Of a stretch of 64,000 bases of DNA, positions 13,388 through 25,457 are shown in pieces. The first letter of the stretch is position 1. Each line of letters opens with the position of its first letter. The stretch is from positions 5,985,079-6,049,078 of the forward strand of contig NC_135568.1 in assembly GCF_964340395.1 (NCBI RefSeq), read 5' to 3'. This stretch comes from Glandiceps talaboti. Taxonomy: Eukaryota > Hemichordata > Enteropneusta > Spengelidae. The translations under genes were made by a program, and so were the position numbers. The notes beneath the pieces are model-generated. The model saw only the letters and a list, made by a program, of their open reading frames with translations. It searched no databases and was not told where the DNA came from.

Positions 13388-13388
13388 A
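13353..13388 (+). repeat. microsatellite (GTT)n
   Basis: About 11 GTT units after a T-rich lead-in. The same motif recurs at 33268-33327 and 49231-49273. Confidence 0.95.
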
Positions 13389-13595
13389 TTGTGTTCATTG
13401 TTGTCGTCATCTGTGGGTAAACGATTGTAGCTATACACATAAAACGGTATAATAAAAAAAAATTAAAATAATTTTGGGGTCCGAATCATAAAATCAGCAG
13501 CCCAGCGTTATCACAATTTCAAACTGTTGCCCTACTACTTTTGGATAAAATCATCAAGGGTAACGTGTAATTATTGGCATTTTAACAATTTTCAG

Positions 13596-13855
13596 TGAAT
13601 ACATTGTCGGTGATCGCTAGTGCAGCCATTGAAGGCATGCATCGACTTTTACATTATACTTGGCTAATCAAGGTTCTGTGTATTTTTTACCCAATAGTTT
13701 TCGAAGGGTTACAAACCCAGCTAGTGCTACTTTCACACTACCTTAGTCTTTACTATTTTGATAACGGGACTGTGGTGGTAATGACGAGTAATGATATACG
13801 CCATCGAACTTTTGTAAATTGTCATTTAGAATTCCAGATATCTCAGCAGAGATAA
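13596..13855 (+). CDS. candidate terminal exon, unidentified
   Basis: The sequence 'aacaattttcag' at 13584-13595 is a good splice-acceptor consensus. The frame after it is open for 86 codons, starts NTLSVIASAAIEGMHRLL, ends EFQISQQR, and then meets TAA. A GTAAAT donor-like site lies inside, so the true exon could be shorter. The peptide is mildly hydrophobic with no domain I recognise and no companion exon found. Chance length; the acceptor is the only added support. Confidence 0.12.
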
Positions 13856-14466
13856 TAGTGTCTGGAAGATTCACTGTTAGTCATGATATAATTGGGAGAG
13901 ATAGACGTGTCTTTGAGACAAAATTACACAACCACAAGTGCCATACACCATTCATAACTAAACAATTCTAGACAATTAGATGGAAAAGGCAGCTTTGTTG
14001 CACTCTCGGTGAGGGATCAGTATACTGGAGGGTCACTATGTAGGCCAGATACACAGAGAAGGAGGAAATGGAAGCGCAAAATATGTATATCGCGTGTTTT
14101 GAGAGAAAGAACTAATTCGGAATCCTATACCCCTAGTATACATGTCTGCGCAATGTGAACCGGGTCACGATTATCATTCCAATACAGAGAACAAAATTCA
14201 AAATATGCACGATCGGAGATAATTTGGAACCGAATTAATCAAAGGTAGCCTGCTGAGATCAAATTGTCGTGAAATAAGTACACTCCTAATGAGACATCTT
14301 TCCGTAGTGAAATGGAGTAGAGATTGAGAAGGTAAATGAAACACCGTCGTCGCCGTGGCTTAGACATTCCAAAGGCTTACATTTTATGTTTAATGTAATT
14401 CTAGTGTACCAGCACTTCATTATTTTAATTTTCGGTCAAAGTATCACAACAACGGGGAGAAGGCAC

Positions 14467-14697
14467 TTATGACAACTTCAGTACATTGTTTCTTTTTTTA
14501 CCTAAAGAGAGTATAGTTTGGAAAAAACTTTCATTTTCTTTCAATTGTAATATCAAGACTGACTGCAGCGCTGGTCGAGTTCTCATATCGTGGGGGTCAG
14601 CAGGGTCCACTGCCCCCGTCCAGGTTTCGAGGATAACCAACTTTAGATACATGTCTCCTAACTTGTGTGGTATCTGAGATAACGTTTCAGCCATCAA
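14467..14697 (-). CDS. candidate exon with weak reprolysin (ADAM-like) motif
   Basis: Reading the minus strand, an acceptor-like 'acgttatctcag' leads into an open frame containing HKLGDMYLKLVILETWTGAV and then DPADPHDMRTRP; a GTAAAA donor-like site follows at about 14501. In M12B metalloproteases (ADAM/ADAMTS) the catalytic domain has a strand of the form L-x-V-x-L-V-x-x-E-x-W-T followed by an acidic stretch, which this resembles. The zinc-binding HExxH helix is not in this ORF and I found none nearby. The resemblance covers only about 20 residues, and the same DNA is unusually GC-rich with a GGGGG/CCCCC inverted pair, so coincidence is quite possible. Confidence 0.2.
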   Translation of the reverse strand: MMAETLSQIPHKLGDMYLKLVILETWTGAVDPADPHDMRTRPALQSVLILQLKENESFFQTILSLGKKRNNVLKLS

Positions 14698-15165
14698 ATC
14701 AGCCAGTCTCTAAAACTGATTAATTGATGTGTCAGACCACAAATTCCAAACCAACTTCATTCATACTATAAACTATTGCAGCGAAACCCCCATAGATCAG
14801 GTTACTATTACATACGAGTGTGAGATATACACTTGGTTCGTTTTCCCCTATCACCTATGTATGTTTTTCGTGATTACTCTAAGCATGTGCGTCTCATGAT
14901 TTTGTCAACCTCTAAATTCATGAATATTATTATTAAGGACAGCTGTATCTTGACGATATCAACTAAAATCAAACAGATATCGCAGATGTTCTCACCCCAC
15001 ACATTTGTCTTTGTATGTGTACTTGATAAAAGAATTCATGCGAAGTATAAAAGTTACAATTTTAGTTACAAAATTCGGGTGAAGGTCAGACTCTCTATTT
15101 GCAAGTATCACATTACGGTCATGTGCACGCATTGTAGTGTGACTAAGCATGCGTTACCAAAATAA

Positions 15166-16360
15166 AACCAGTAAAAACCTAGATTAAATTGCTGCATTTC
15201 TCAAGAGACAGTGATGTGATTAGATCACCACACGAAAGTGTACCTGTTCATTGCTCGTTTTAAAAAAGAATAATATGTCCAACAGGAATTAGATATAAGG
15301 GGTATTTTTACAAGTTCGTAAATATGATGAATTTTAACTCAAAACGCTCTAATCTATTCACCCAAAGGAGGACTAATATTGTTTATAAGATTTCAGATTA
15401 AAATCTAACGACAAAGCAATCAGATTTTCTATTCGGTGAGAACGTTCGTATCTATACTCTTTTCCCACTGTGTTTAATTGTATACATATGTACAAGTTGC
15501 ATTAATGGTAGCATGATATACCGGACAATGTTTCACTATTAATAACACATTAATATATAGATAGCTATTTTATGTAGGAATTTGATGATTATTGAGTAGC
15601 TGGGCTCCACATATTAAAAGAATACCACACATCTAATACCAGCTGAGTAGAGCGTTCAACTTGTGTTTTACCTTGACCGTTGTCATATATCATGCAGTGT
15701 TATATATAATCCACACCCGGGTGTTAAAACTGTCAAAGTGGTAGCCATGCGATATTTTTTTTAATTCGTCCCCAGCAGTCTGGTAAAGGATTGCATTTAC
15801 ACAATTTCTTTATATTATGTCTATATGCTTGACCATGGTTACTAGGGCATGTTGTTATGCAATAAAGATTGAACATGAGTAAATATGCGAACAGAACTTG
15901 AAAAGAAATCGTTGATCACAATATATACCATGAACATAACACTCCTTATCAGCAGCATGCATGTTACTCCGTCTCTTCCATTAATTACTACAAGTCAGGG
16001 TCTCGCTCTGTACTGGTTCCCATGCTTGTGTGATATGTCCATATACTTGAATGTCCATGTGTGAATAATTTATGCGTCTATATTTTAGTTGGACTGACCG
16101 TTGTTCATTCATTTATGTCCATATATTTATTATTATAACATATTTTATAAATTTGTACAGTATTCGCATAATTCTTGGCTCTAGAGACTACGCCAGTGTG
16201 AAATTCGTGTGGAAAGGCAAAATTAAGGGAACATTCACAGCAAGCTGATAAAGCACATTAGCAACAGTTGTTTTGCAGCTGTAGTTGTCTTGAAAGACAG
16301 ACGATGAATAGTTACATGACTGGGGCAACAGTTTCTTCACTTGTCAAGTAAACAATATAT
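15166..16360. other. unique AT-rich DNA, no supported gene
   Basis: No foldback, array or coding motif seen. The preceding ORF (14833-15165 plus, 102 codons from its first ATG) is chance-length with no domain. Confidence 0.6.
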
Positions 16361-16710
16361 ACCCCGTTTCAAGTTACCGTTCACTGACTTCAATAGTTGG
16401 CTACAACCACACACAAACTAAGAAACTGCATATTCTATGTTAAGTAAGCAAGATCGCAATTTCCTGTTACAGCTTTGCTATTATGAAATAAACCATTTAA
16501 AGGTAGACGCAGACATGCAGACACAAATGTTTAGACTTCTGTATTTGATGTCTGCATGGTGGCACTATAGTTCATTTAATTAAGACAAAATGTTGCAAGA
16601 ATCTGTATTCATACAATCTTGCTATCTTAAATGTAGCATATGCAGCTTCTCATTGGTTTATGCGTGACTGTATCAAACAAAGTTGATGAAGAATAACTTG
16701 CAATTGGCTG
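16361..16710. mobile_element. foldback MITE, family MITE-A, copy 1
   Basis: The left end 'cccgtttcaagttaccgttc' and the right end (reverse complement) give long imperfect terminal inverted repeats. The element carries the family hallmark 'aaactgcatattctatgtta' on the left and 'gcagcttctcattggtttat' on the right. It has no coding capacity. It shares about 75-bp arms with the copies at 21013, 57459 and 59955, which fits a non-autonomous DNA transposon mobilised in trans. No target-site duplication was resolved by eye. Confidence 0.8.
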
Positions 16711-19306
16711 TAGATTGCCGTGTGAACATTTCAGAAACACAGAAATGTAACTTGTGCAGCCCTACATTAAGCTTTTCAAATGGAATGACGGTAATACCAA
16801 TGTGACGTAATTAGACTCCAATATTTAATGCATGATTTAATCTAAATTGATTGATTTATCATATCTAAGCGAAATTATAGTTATTAAATTAATAATCTTA
16901 GTGTCATTCTATATAAACATTCACTGTAGGTCTTGATACTAATACAATATTATCAAGTGACCTTTTCATCAACTAATTAAATCTGTTATAAAACTACATT
17001 AACAAACATAACATTAAGACAAGAGGAATTAACAGGTCGTGGCATGCAATATATCATGGAACATTTCATCCGTCAGATGTAGAAATGTCTTTCGTTTACA
17101 TGCATTCGTTTTCACTGACTGAATTCTAGTATGAGCATCGCAATAAAAGTTAAACTGCAGCTGCTGTTTCTTATTTCAAGGAAACTCTCAGTTAAAAAGT
17201 AAGAATCGAAATTTAAGGGTCATTATGCAATTCAGTAAATGGACACCAAAAGGATGTTAAAAGCAACCAATTTTATAATCCAACAGCAACATGGCCACTG
17301 AATTCTCTATTACCTCTATAGGAAAATAAATTGTTTTCAATTTTCTGGGAAAAAATGATGAACTCCCGATTTTTTTAAGGACCAGAGACAAGCCTTTGCA
17401 AAGTTAAAGAGTGGGTTGATTTACAGAAATTTGTTAACAATGTGCATTCTACCTTAGATAAATATTGCACCTACGAGTTTAGCTGTGCCATCTAACGCAT
17501 ATAACCACACAAATAGTGAATATTTTATGATTTATATGCTTCTGATATCATTCTTCCTGTGTTCTATTAATATCTTAGATTGAAAATGCTATTAATATTT
17601 ACACGAACATTAAATTGTAATATTATATCACTTGAAAACAATCTTTATGATAGACAACCATCATCCATCATATGGCCGCTGAATTTGTCATTATTTACAG
17701 GGGAGTCTCGCCAACGTGTGTGTATGTGGGTGCGGGGGGGGGGGGAGTTAGGAGAGGAGTTCGCTTAACTGGCTTGTTTGTGACATACAATTGATGCATG
17801 TGCCAAGGTACATGCGCTTCCAGTGACTTGTTTGGAACGGGTGACATTGACCAAACACCTACACCACAAACAGGCTAGTAGTAAGACAAATTAATGGATG
17901 AAGAAACGCTTTACGCCAATTTCACCTATTAAGCTTGCCAAAACTATGTATGTCACAAATTTATTTTTATCTTAGTTCAAACAGATCAGGTGAATGCCGC
18001 TTCAGATAGACAAGCCGACTACTTAGATATGTAAACAAAATACAAAATGTAATACAATGTTACTACACGCATTGCAGTAGACTACATAAAAATTAGACAT
18101 ATAGGCATATTTCAATGACTTCCGTGGTAACAATATGATAAAATGTTCATGTGACTTGTAGTTTGTAAGCATTCAGCTTGTCTAAAGTGTAGCCCTTATC
18201 TACTAATATTGCATGGAGAAGAATAAAAAGACTTATTGTGTCAGTGAGGTTAAGTGAAATGGGCTGTAAAATTACAAAAGAAAGAACAAATACAACAACA
18301 CCTTTTCGTTGAAGTTTTGTAGTCATTTCCGCACGCTTCCCTGATTTTACACTTCATCGTATTCAACTATTGTCTCACTAGGCATACGTACGAGATAGAC
18401 GAAAGTTGATAGCATTCCCGCTGTGGTTGTCTCTTAATAGCACCTCAAGCTCGTAACGTGTAGAAAACTAAACAGAATTATCTATCGATTGCCCTGTGTA
18501 AATATCCTTCGAAGCATGATAAAACTCATCAAGGTATTCGTAAAATGGCCAGTAGTTTATCATTATTACAATTAGTGCTTATTAAGTTGTCATCTTCACG
18601 GTAATAGAATCGATTCACTACGCCTTCTTTGTCTGTGTAATTGATAGGTTAAAAAGTATGTAACTTTGAGCTAGGTAATCAACTCTAGAAGTTATTATTC
18701 CTGGACTACCGTTGGCATTTCAAAACGCGTTCCTCTTTTTCAACAACACCGAGCTGTCAGGAACGATTTTATTTCCAGACGAGACGACAATTACTATACA
18801 CACAGATAGCTGAGGCACAATTAGACAATTTCCTTTTGCGCCAGTATGCCGTATTTTTGGTCTGAAAATTGCTGTAAAATGCTCTAGTCGTTGCTTAAAA
18901 TTTGTGCAAAGATTCAATGAATGAAAAAGAGAGTATTCAATGTGATGAAGGGAGAGAAAAAAAGCACTGTGACAGTCTCAATGGTTGACATTTGAAGGTG
19001 AAGGAATTCTCTTCAGTCAATCTTACCAGTTGTGTTGAAACATGTCATCTGATAAGTAAAATCCCGACCTTGTTTGAATTTTTTGAGTACACCTTCCATC
19101 CATTATCATGGCTATCGAGTGTTTTCCAATTACATGTCAAATCTTTGGGACACTTTTGGTGTTTTGTAACTTTCTGGCATGTATTAGAAATACAAATATT
19201 ATTCTTAATATTTGTGAACATTTAGATAGTTCGGTCTCAGTTTTATCCTACGATGTTTGGTACATGTATTAAAGGAGAAGTTCACGCAAAGAACAAGTTG
19301 ACTTTG
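16711..19306. other. unique AT-rich DNA with one poly(G) tract
   Basis: Contains a 12-base G run at 17734-17745. Two similar phrases about 370 bases apart ('atggccactgaattctcta' near 17291 and 'atggccgctgaatttgtca' near 17672) suggest a small old duplication. A minus-strand frame at 18720-18917 has an acceptor-like 'gcaattttcag' but no recognisable product. Confidence 0.5.
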
Positions 19307-19420
<114 letters not shown>

Positions 19421-20226
19421 ATTTCAAAATGTTTCACTTTTAGACCACTTATTGCTTTTAATTCATCAGTACAACTTTTAACTAAAGTTTAATGTCTGTT
19501 TTTTTCGAGTTCATTTATATCGCCATATTACATATTTTGACTTGTCCTCTAGTTTTCATTTCGAGAATTCGTGACGTCATACACTCCTATCCCTGAACTT
19601 GACATTGTCAAACAATTGTGTGCAGTAGTAACCATAGTTTTGAACAAACCCTGAATGCCTTAACCGAAACATGCAGAATCTGAACTAAAGACTTTGATAG
19701 TCTTGCATAATGATGTAAATATGATATTCAAATATGAGGTGAAAATATTAATATCGCTATCCAATACTGGCTCTGAAAGCTGATCAGAGAACAGTATATG
19801 AACATGTTCTATTTATAACCATCTTCTCTCTACAACTAGTTTTACTAAATTCTTCATCTTGTTTGTATTCAAGTTCTTAACAAAAATCAAGATTGTGTTA
19901 GATTCAAACTATAGACAGTGCATAATTTGTTGGCAAATAAAACCACAGAAAATAATGACATTATCAAAGGTTTCTACGATACGAAGGTCATGGTTAACGT
20001 GAAACTACACATGGCATTCTGTGTATATATAGCTTTTAATCTCAGTTGGTTGCCGTGTAGACATATTCAAAGAGACGTAATCTAACATCAACTGCTGTTG
20101 TCTTTCAGCCAAAAGATCTGTCAGTCTTCACTCGATTGTATTAAACCACTATGTAATTCAATAAATCGAGAAAAAACTTATAAACATAGTATCAGCAAGT
20201 GTAGACGACGCTAAGTTATAAATACA

Positions 20227-20482
20227 TTATGTTATGCCCGTTAAAACCAATTGAAAGTCTACATTGTGTATAAAATACACTTTAAGACCGGCGGTAAGTT
20301 TATCGCTGCAAGGAAATTTATTATCCCACGAAGATAAAAACCGTGCAATGCGTGATGTTTGGAATGTTACTTGGTCCTTAATAAGTATTGCAATTAGAGA
20401 AATACAAGTCTTGGATAATAAATCGCCATGTACATCACGAATATAGATTTTGTTGTATTTGAAACCTTGTGCATGAAGTATC
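20227..20482 (-). CDS. candidate terminal exon, unidentified
   Basis: On the minus strand, 'tttcatgtatgttctcag' is a strong acceptor. The frame after it is open for about 84 codons, begins ILHAQGFKYNKIYIRDVHGD, contains FLSSWDNKFPCSDKLTAG and ends at TAA. The peptide mixes charged and hydrophobic residues evenly, as folded proteins do, but I recognise no family. Possible donors (GTGTAT, GTAGAC) inside would make it an internal exon. It is the first of several minus-strand candidates between 20 and 27 kb. Confidence 0.17.
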
Positions 20483-21012
20483 CTGAGAACATACATGAAA
20501 TTGTAAATACAGTTTATTGATAGTTCACATCTAATGATACGCGTGTAGTACAAGTTTTGAATTTTTGAATAGCACGTTTAATTAAAAGTAAAATGACAGG
20601 GTTTTTTAAATGCAAGGTTTTGCGATTCTACAATGTCCTTAAAACTTGCAAAGAAAAGGGTACACAGGGATTCAAGCTAAAGTCGTAAAATCTCACGCTT
20701 TATCAACACAAAAGGAGGAAAAATGTTAGAATGTACATATGTATGTTGGCTATCTTCATCGACGTTTAGTTCCTGAAGAAGGAATTTTACTTCCAAAAGA
20801 CGGTGATAATCACACTCTCCTTAAACAAGCGAACAAAAGTAATCCCATTCTAGAAAATGCCAAGCAATTCCGACAATCTGTCCATTTTGTGTAAAAAGAA
20901 AAGAATATCACTGTGGTCTAGGCAAGAATTCGTGAAGGGTTGGACCTAAAATAATTACCTCATCACCAGCTGTTTGTCCCAAAACATTTATGACCGAGAA
21001 ACCAATGATGTA

Positions 21013-21352
21013 CAACCCGTTTCATGTTACCGATTCTGTTTGATACAAGCACGCAGAAACCAATAAGAAACTGCACATATTACATTTTAAGGTAGCACGA
21101 TTGAATGAATGAAGCATTTTGTCTACATGAAATGAATTAAAGTGCCACTATGTAGACATCAAACGTAGACACCACATCACTAGCGCCCAAATGTCTGCAT
21201 CTAGCTGTAGTACCTTTAAATTGTTTATCTTCTGATAGACAAAATGTAGCAAGAAATTGCGATCTTGCCATCTGAATGTAGAATGGGTAGTTTCTTTTTG
21301 GTTTCTGCATGGTTGTATCATACAGAGCCTTGAACGGTAACTTGAAACGGAC
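21013..21352. mobile_element. foldback MITE, family MITE-A, copy 2 (best preserved)
   Basis: The left arm 'acccgtttcatgttaccg...' followed by 'gcagaaaccaataagaaact' is mirrored on the right by 'tttctttttggtttctgc' and 'cggtaacttgaaacgg'. The arms are about 75 bp and the family phrases 'tagctgtagtacctttaaa' and 'aaaatgtagcaagaa' lie between them. Minus-strand open frames here (21137-21403, 21148-21363) are by-products of the repeat and not genes. Confidence 0.88.
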
Positions 21353-21570
21353 TGTTGAAGCATTGGATCTTAACCTACCCGTCTCACAAACTTCAAAACG
21401 CAATCAAAAGTTCAAGGAATCATGATCATATCACATGATATCTGCTATACAATATCTTGTAAGTCGAGACACAGACAAGGAAAAAAGTCAAGACAAGAAT
21501 TTAAAAGTGCTTCAAAAATCATGATAAATATTCACACTTATCTAATCTGATATAATTTCAAAGACCATAA

Positions 21571-22290
21571 CTATCACTTCTCTCTTTCAAGCGTCGTTTA
21601 CAAAGAGTTACGAAGAATCGCTTGAATCTAAAATAGTTTAAAATGATATCTGCTATAGTACGTACGGTGAACGCTGTTATTTTTCGAAGCAGGTGGACTT
21701 TCTCCAAATATTCGAACACCGATTGCATTTCGCCAATAAGAATAATGTTGAACTCAGTTTCAGTCTTTGATTTGTCACTGATGAAACAAATTCAATATCT
21801 TACCGTTGACGACTTCGGACCAACGGGGAAATCAACGCCAGTCATACATGAGACAACTCTAAGTGACACAGCCGCGTGAGTGAATACTTCAACAACGAAG
21901 ACAAGTCGACACGCTTTTATACTTATCATATTAAGATCGACGTTCGATAAAACACATACATATCATGTCCTTGTGTGACCTCAAGGTCATACCATCTCTA
22001 ATTGCCCATAATGATCACGTGATCTCCTTAATAGTGTCTTATTGTGAAGTCAAAATATTACCACCGCATGCTTGTTTACTCAGAGGGAATATATGCTATA
22101 GTGAAGTGGTTAAGCAAAGGTATATAGTGCTTTCATCGTAATAAAATTGCATAAGCAAGATTAATCTCAAATTGTTCAAATTACCTGAAGGTGCCACAAA
22201 GCAACATAGAAATTTTCATTGAATGGATGTATATAGAATTGTCTGTGAATACCACTTCAAAATAACCAAATTGCGTGATGGAACGAGAGT
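21571..22290. other. no supported gene; weak splice-like and nuclear-receptor-like motifs
   Basis: An ATG frame at 21643-21879 (plus, 78 codons) has an acceptor-like 'tctctctttcaag' before it and a 'cgcgtgagtg' donor-like site at its end, but stops in all three frames separate acceptor and ATG. At 21976-21989 'tgacctcaaggtca' is an everted pair of nuclear-receptor half sites; with no promoter context it means little. Confidence 0.35.
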
Positions 22291-22298
22291 CATTTTAC

Positions 22299-22472
22299 GG
22301 GGAATGCTTGCAGCATGAATTTCTGGATCGTAAAAGTCATGTCATTCTTATCTCTAACAAGCTGATGTAATTCAATCAGAGATGAAAGACAGCGCTGCAT
22401 TGTGAACACCTGACCGAGGTGAATCGAGTTATCGATTGGATTACTGTTGGGTGGCCTGACTGCCAAGACTGA
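22299..22472 (-). CDS. candidate internal exon, 58 codons, phase 0-0
   Basis: The minus strand shows a strong acceptor ('cagctctttgcag'), then exactly 174 bases with no stop, then a GTAAAA donor. Both boundaries fall between codons, so the exon is symmetric. The peptide includes NPIDNSIHLGQVFTMQRCL and IELHQLVRDKNDMTFTIQKF, with helical, mixed-charge character and codon use unlike the flanks. I do not recognise the family. It lies just outside the large ATAC/AC microsatellite that follows on the plus strand. A matching neighbour exon in phase 0 was not found, so it stays unproven. Confidence 0.25.
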
Positions 22473-22548
22473 CTGCAAAGAGCTGACTGGTTAACCACAC
22501 TGATAGTTAGCTTAGAGTCGTGCGCATGCCGCAAGCATGCGTACTCGC

Positions 22549-22584
22549 ACATACATACATACATACATACATACATACATACAT

Positions 22585-22657
<73 letters not shown>

Positions 22658-22712
22658 TACATACATACATACATACATACATACATACATACATACATAC
22701 ATACATACATAC
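22549..22712. repeat. compound microsatellite (ATAC)n(AC)n(ATAC)n
   Basis: An AC core of about 26 units is flanked on both sides by 12-15 ATAC units. The nested, symmetric layout suggests that the dinucleotide arose inside an ATAC array. Confidence 0.98.
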
Positions 22713-22734
22713 TTATATGTGGTTGAACAACTGG

Positions 22735-22884
22735 TTGGATGGATGGATTGATGGATGGACGGACTGACGAATGGATGATGAATGAATGAATGAATGAATG
22801 AATGAGTGAGTGAGTGAATGAATGAATGAATGGATGGATGGATGGATGGATGGATGGATGGATGGATGGATGGATGGATGGATA
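22735..22884 (+). repeat. microsatellite (GGAT)/(GAAT)/(GAGT) mosaic
   Basis: Alternating blocks of GGAT, GAAT and GAGT units, all in the same 4-base phase. The long minus-strand open frame across 22507-23046 exists only because these repeats lack stops. Confidence 0.95.
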
Positions 22885-23670
22885 GATGGATGAAAGAGGA
22901 GTGGTTGTTTGGTGGACGGGTGAGAGGGTGGGTCGGTTGATGAGTTGGTTGGTTTGATAAATAGCAGTGCGCTTAGTCGAATGTACTTGCTGATTTCTAT
23001 GAATGCCTGCAGGATTTATTTTGAAGAGTTTAAAGTGAATCAACATATTTCGTTATGATCAGCATTATGCTATTTAAATAATTAATAAATTATGGCTTAG
23101 TCGATGGGCTCCTCAATTTATTAGTCGATCGACAGAATAATCGATCAATTTGTCAAGCGATCAACAGAGTGATAATTTCATGTTTTGACTTGATGATAAA
23201 CTGGGCTATATAATTGATTAGTTGATTCCTTATTTACCTGGATATACCTGGAGTTTACTCTTAGTGACTCACTGAACACTGATCGATCGATAAATCACTA
23301 TTGCTATGCCAATCAGTTATCTTATGAATAATAAATGAATAGTTGTATGTTTGAAATTTTATTTTCTTGCCACGATATCCCCGCAAACCAATAATCAGCG
23401 TAACACTAGTAACTTCCGCACTTCCTTGGTAATTCTAACCCCTCTAGTAGAAGAAATGCCATGGTAACTACCTTCTTAACACACACCCGTCATGAATATG
23501 GTTAAAGTTGATCAAAAATGTTGGCAACCCTTTAAAAACAGGGCTTATTTAAGTGATCTCGGTCCAAAATTGAATGAATATGTGACAAAAATTCATAGAA
23601 AAACGAAATATTCGATGAAACAAATATGGCGGGAAAAGTTGTCGGTCTTAAAACAGAAATGCAACCAGGT

Positions 23671-23945
23671 TTAAATCGAGTCATTCACCTCACCAATTTC
23701 TTGTGTGGTATAGTGACCTATAAAATCACGACCAACAATATATGTAAAAGACCACATACTTTCGTGACTTCGATTCACATTTAATTTGAAAAAAGTCCAA
23801 TCAGTCACGTTCCCCATGTAACCGCTCCAACAGTTGCAGGACAATATAATAACGAAATTTATGTCACTCTGCAGAGTTAGGAAAGAATTTGTTCCTGTTT
23901 TGGTAATTTTATACCATCCTTTAGTTATTTTCCCAAGTAGACACA
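23671..23945 (-). CDS. candidate 3' terminal exon of an extracellular glycoprotein
   Basis: The minus-strand frame is open for about 90 codons to TAA. It includes TLQSDINFVIILSCNCWSG, two sequons (NVT, NRS) and several Trp and Cys residues. The acceptor 'gataacaaaag' is weak; alternatives at 'aactaaag' and 'ccaaaacag' keep the same phase 1. It fits in phase with the candidate exon at 24752-24970. The Tyr/Phe-rich strand pattern around SCNCW recalls the C-terminal half of apolipoprotein-D-type lipocalins, but no GxW motif is secured, so I do not assign the family. A possible minus-strand AATAAA lies near 23357. Confidence 0.22.
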
Positions 23946-24751
23946 CTTTTGTTATCAATAAAATATAATATTAGACAAATGACACCCAACTTGCTGAAGT
24001 AAATTGCAAAGAGGGTCATGGCTAGGACCAGGGTATTATATATGATTACTTTTATTGCTATGATTATTTTTGTTAATATATTCACCATTTGGCTATGGGT
24101 ACAGTGTTTAAAACTGGTTGTGTCGTTATATCGGATGTTGTTTGTATATGTCTGCCAACCAAATGTGTTTATCCAACTAATCTTTTCTATTTCACAATGT
24201 TCAATATGCGTAATTGTTTTTCTCTCTTTTTTAAAAACTTTATTCTAATCTACAATCAAAATTATTTGTCAATTCACTGGTGTAAGAATGTTGATTACAA
24301 TTGATCCACAATAACAAACCATCCAGATAAAAATGTGTATTTTAATTCATTCGCATTATATGTTTGATTAACACTGATTGCGTGAACGACTAACTCGAAT
24401 GAATAAGATACACGTGTCTTTAGAATGCGTATGTACTGTAGAGAAGTGGTTAAGCCTGTGTGCTATTTCGAGTGACGACGGAACGGTTGGTCACGATGGT
24501 CGTCGATGAAGAGCAAGTACTCCTATAACCAGGCATTAATGGTATCATTACTCTGACGTTCTGTTTTAATATCCTTCGATTACAGTATACCGGGCCTCTA
24601 CGTTTGACCTTTCTCAATCAATTCCAACTTACGTGTCACATGTGTTTAGTAGTGTGTGTGGCATCCATATCAAACTCCATTGACACTCCTAATGGACCTG
24701 ACTAAATTTGTAGGTCATGTTTCCTACCCGTTTTAATATGTTCAAACTTAC

Positions 24752-24970
24752 AATAAATGTATTCGGTCATTGCATCTGGGACAATTGAAACGTTTATTGA
24801 GAGTCCGGAGCCCGTTGTGTCGTCAACAGCATGATCTGTACAAATGTTGGACAAACCTGAACTTTCTGGATCGAAAAGTTGAGTCATGCTCAGTTTACTT
24901 TTATAAAGTTTTAGTCGTGTCAGATTTTTGGCGCGATGTTTCGTTATCGGAGGCGTAAAGTGTGAAGTGA
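24752..24970 (-). CDS. candidate internal exon, phase 1-1, with sequons
   Basis: The minus strand shows an acceptor 'tttgtaaatgttcag', 219 bases open, then a consensus GTAAGT donor. Both boundaries are phase 1, the commonest symmetric class in secreted modular proteins. The peptide contains HRAKNLTRLKLYKSKL and SGLSINVSIVPDAMTEYIY, with two sequons (NLT, NVS). Splicing to 23945 keeps the frame and makes a Leu codon at the junction. Together the pair would encode about 160 residues with four sequons. Identity unknown; a plus-strand frame on the same DNA (24770-24958) is less convincing. Confidence 0.22.
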
Positions 24971-25326
24971 CTGAACATTTACAAAAATCTGTCACGTGTC
25001 AGGCGTACTGACTAATTCATAGGATAGGATGTTATCACCAAGTGCAACATCTATGGAATTGTATACAGCCTGTTAGGAGTTGCACATTTCACGAGGGGAA
25101 TTGATCCGTATATCTCACTGATAATATAAAGTCAATACTTGACAGCGCTCAGGTGTGAGCTAAGTAGTTATCTTTAAAATAAATGTATAACTAAATTGTA
25201 AATTCTCAGTTTTCTCGTACTTGAATTTTGTTTAATCAATTTCCGAACTGAACTTATCATTAGTTTTTTTCCACATATAGCGTTACTTCATCAAAATGGT
25301 TTTCTCTTTGATATATGTATTCACGT

Positions 25327-25457
<131 letters not shown>

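Noticed and set aside
14567-14640. tRNA-like run ('tggtcgagttct', GGGGG/CCCCC stem, 'aggtttcgagg')
   Set aside because: No acceptor stem pairs and the middle stem does not give a 7-base anticodon loop; read instead as a GC-rich hairpin.
21137-21403. 88-codon minus-strand ORF
   Set aside because: Lies inside the MITE-A foldback; frame not preserved in the other copies.
22507-23046. 179-codon open frame on the minus strand, the longest in the window
   Set aside because: It is made almost wholly of MYVC, CVCV and HPSI repeats from the microsatellites.
22098-24460. 'gaagtggttaagc' at 22.1 and 24.4 kb, resembling a tRNA A box, possibly a tRNA-derived SINE
   Set aside because: No B box at the right distance and no wider similarity between the two sites.
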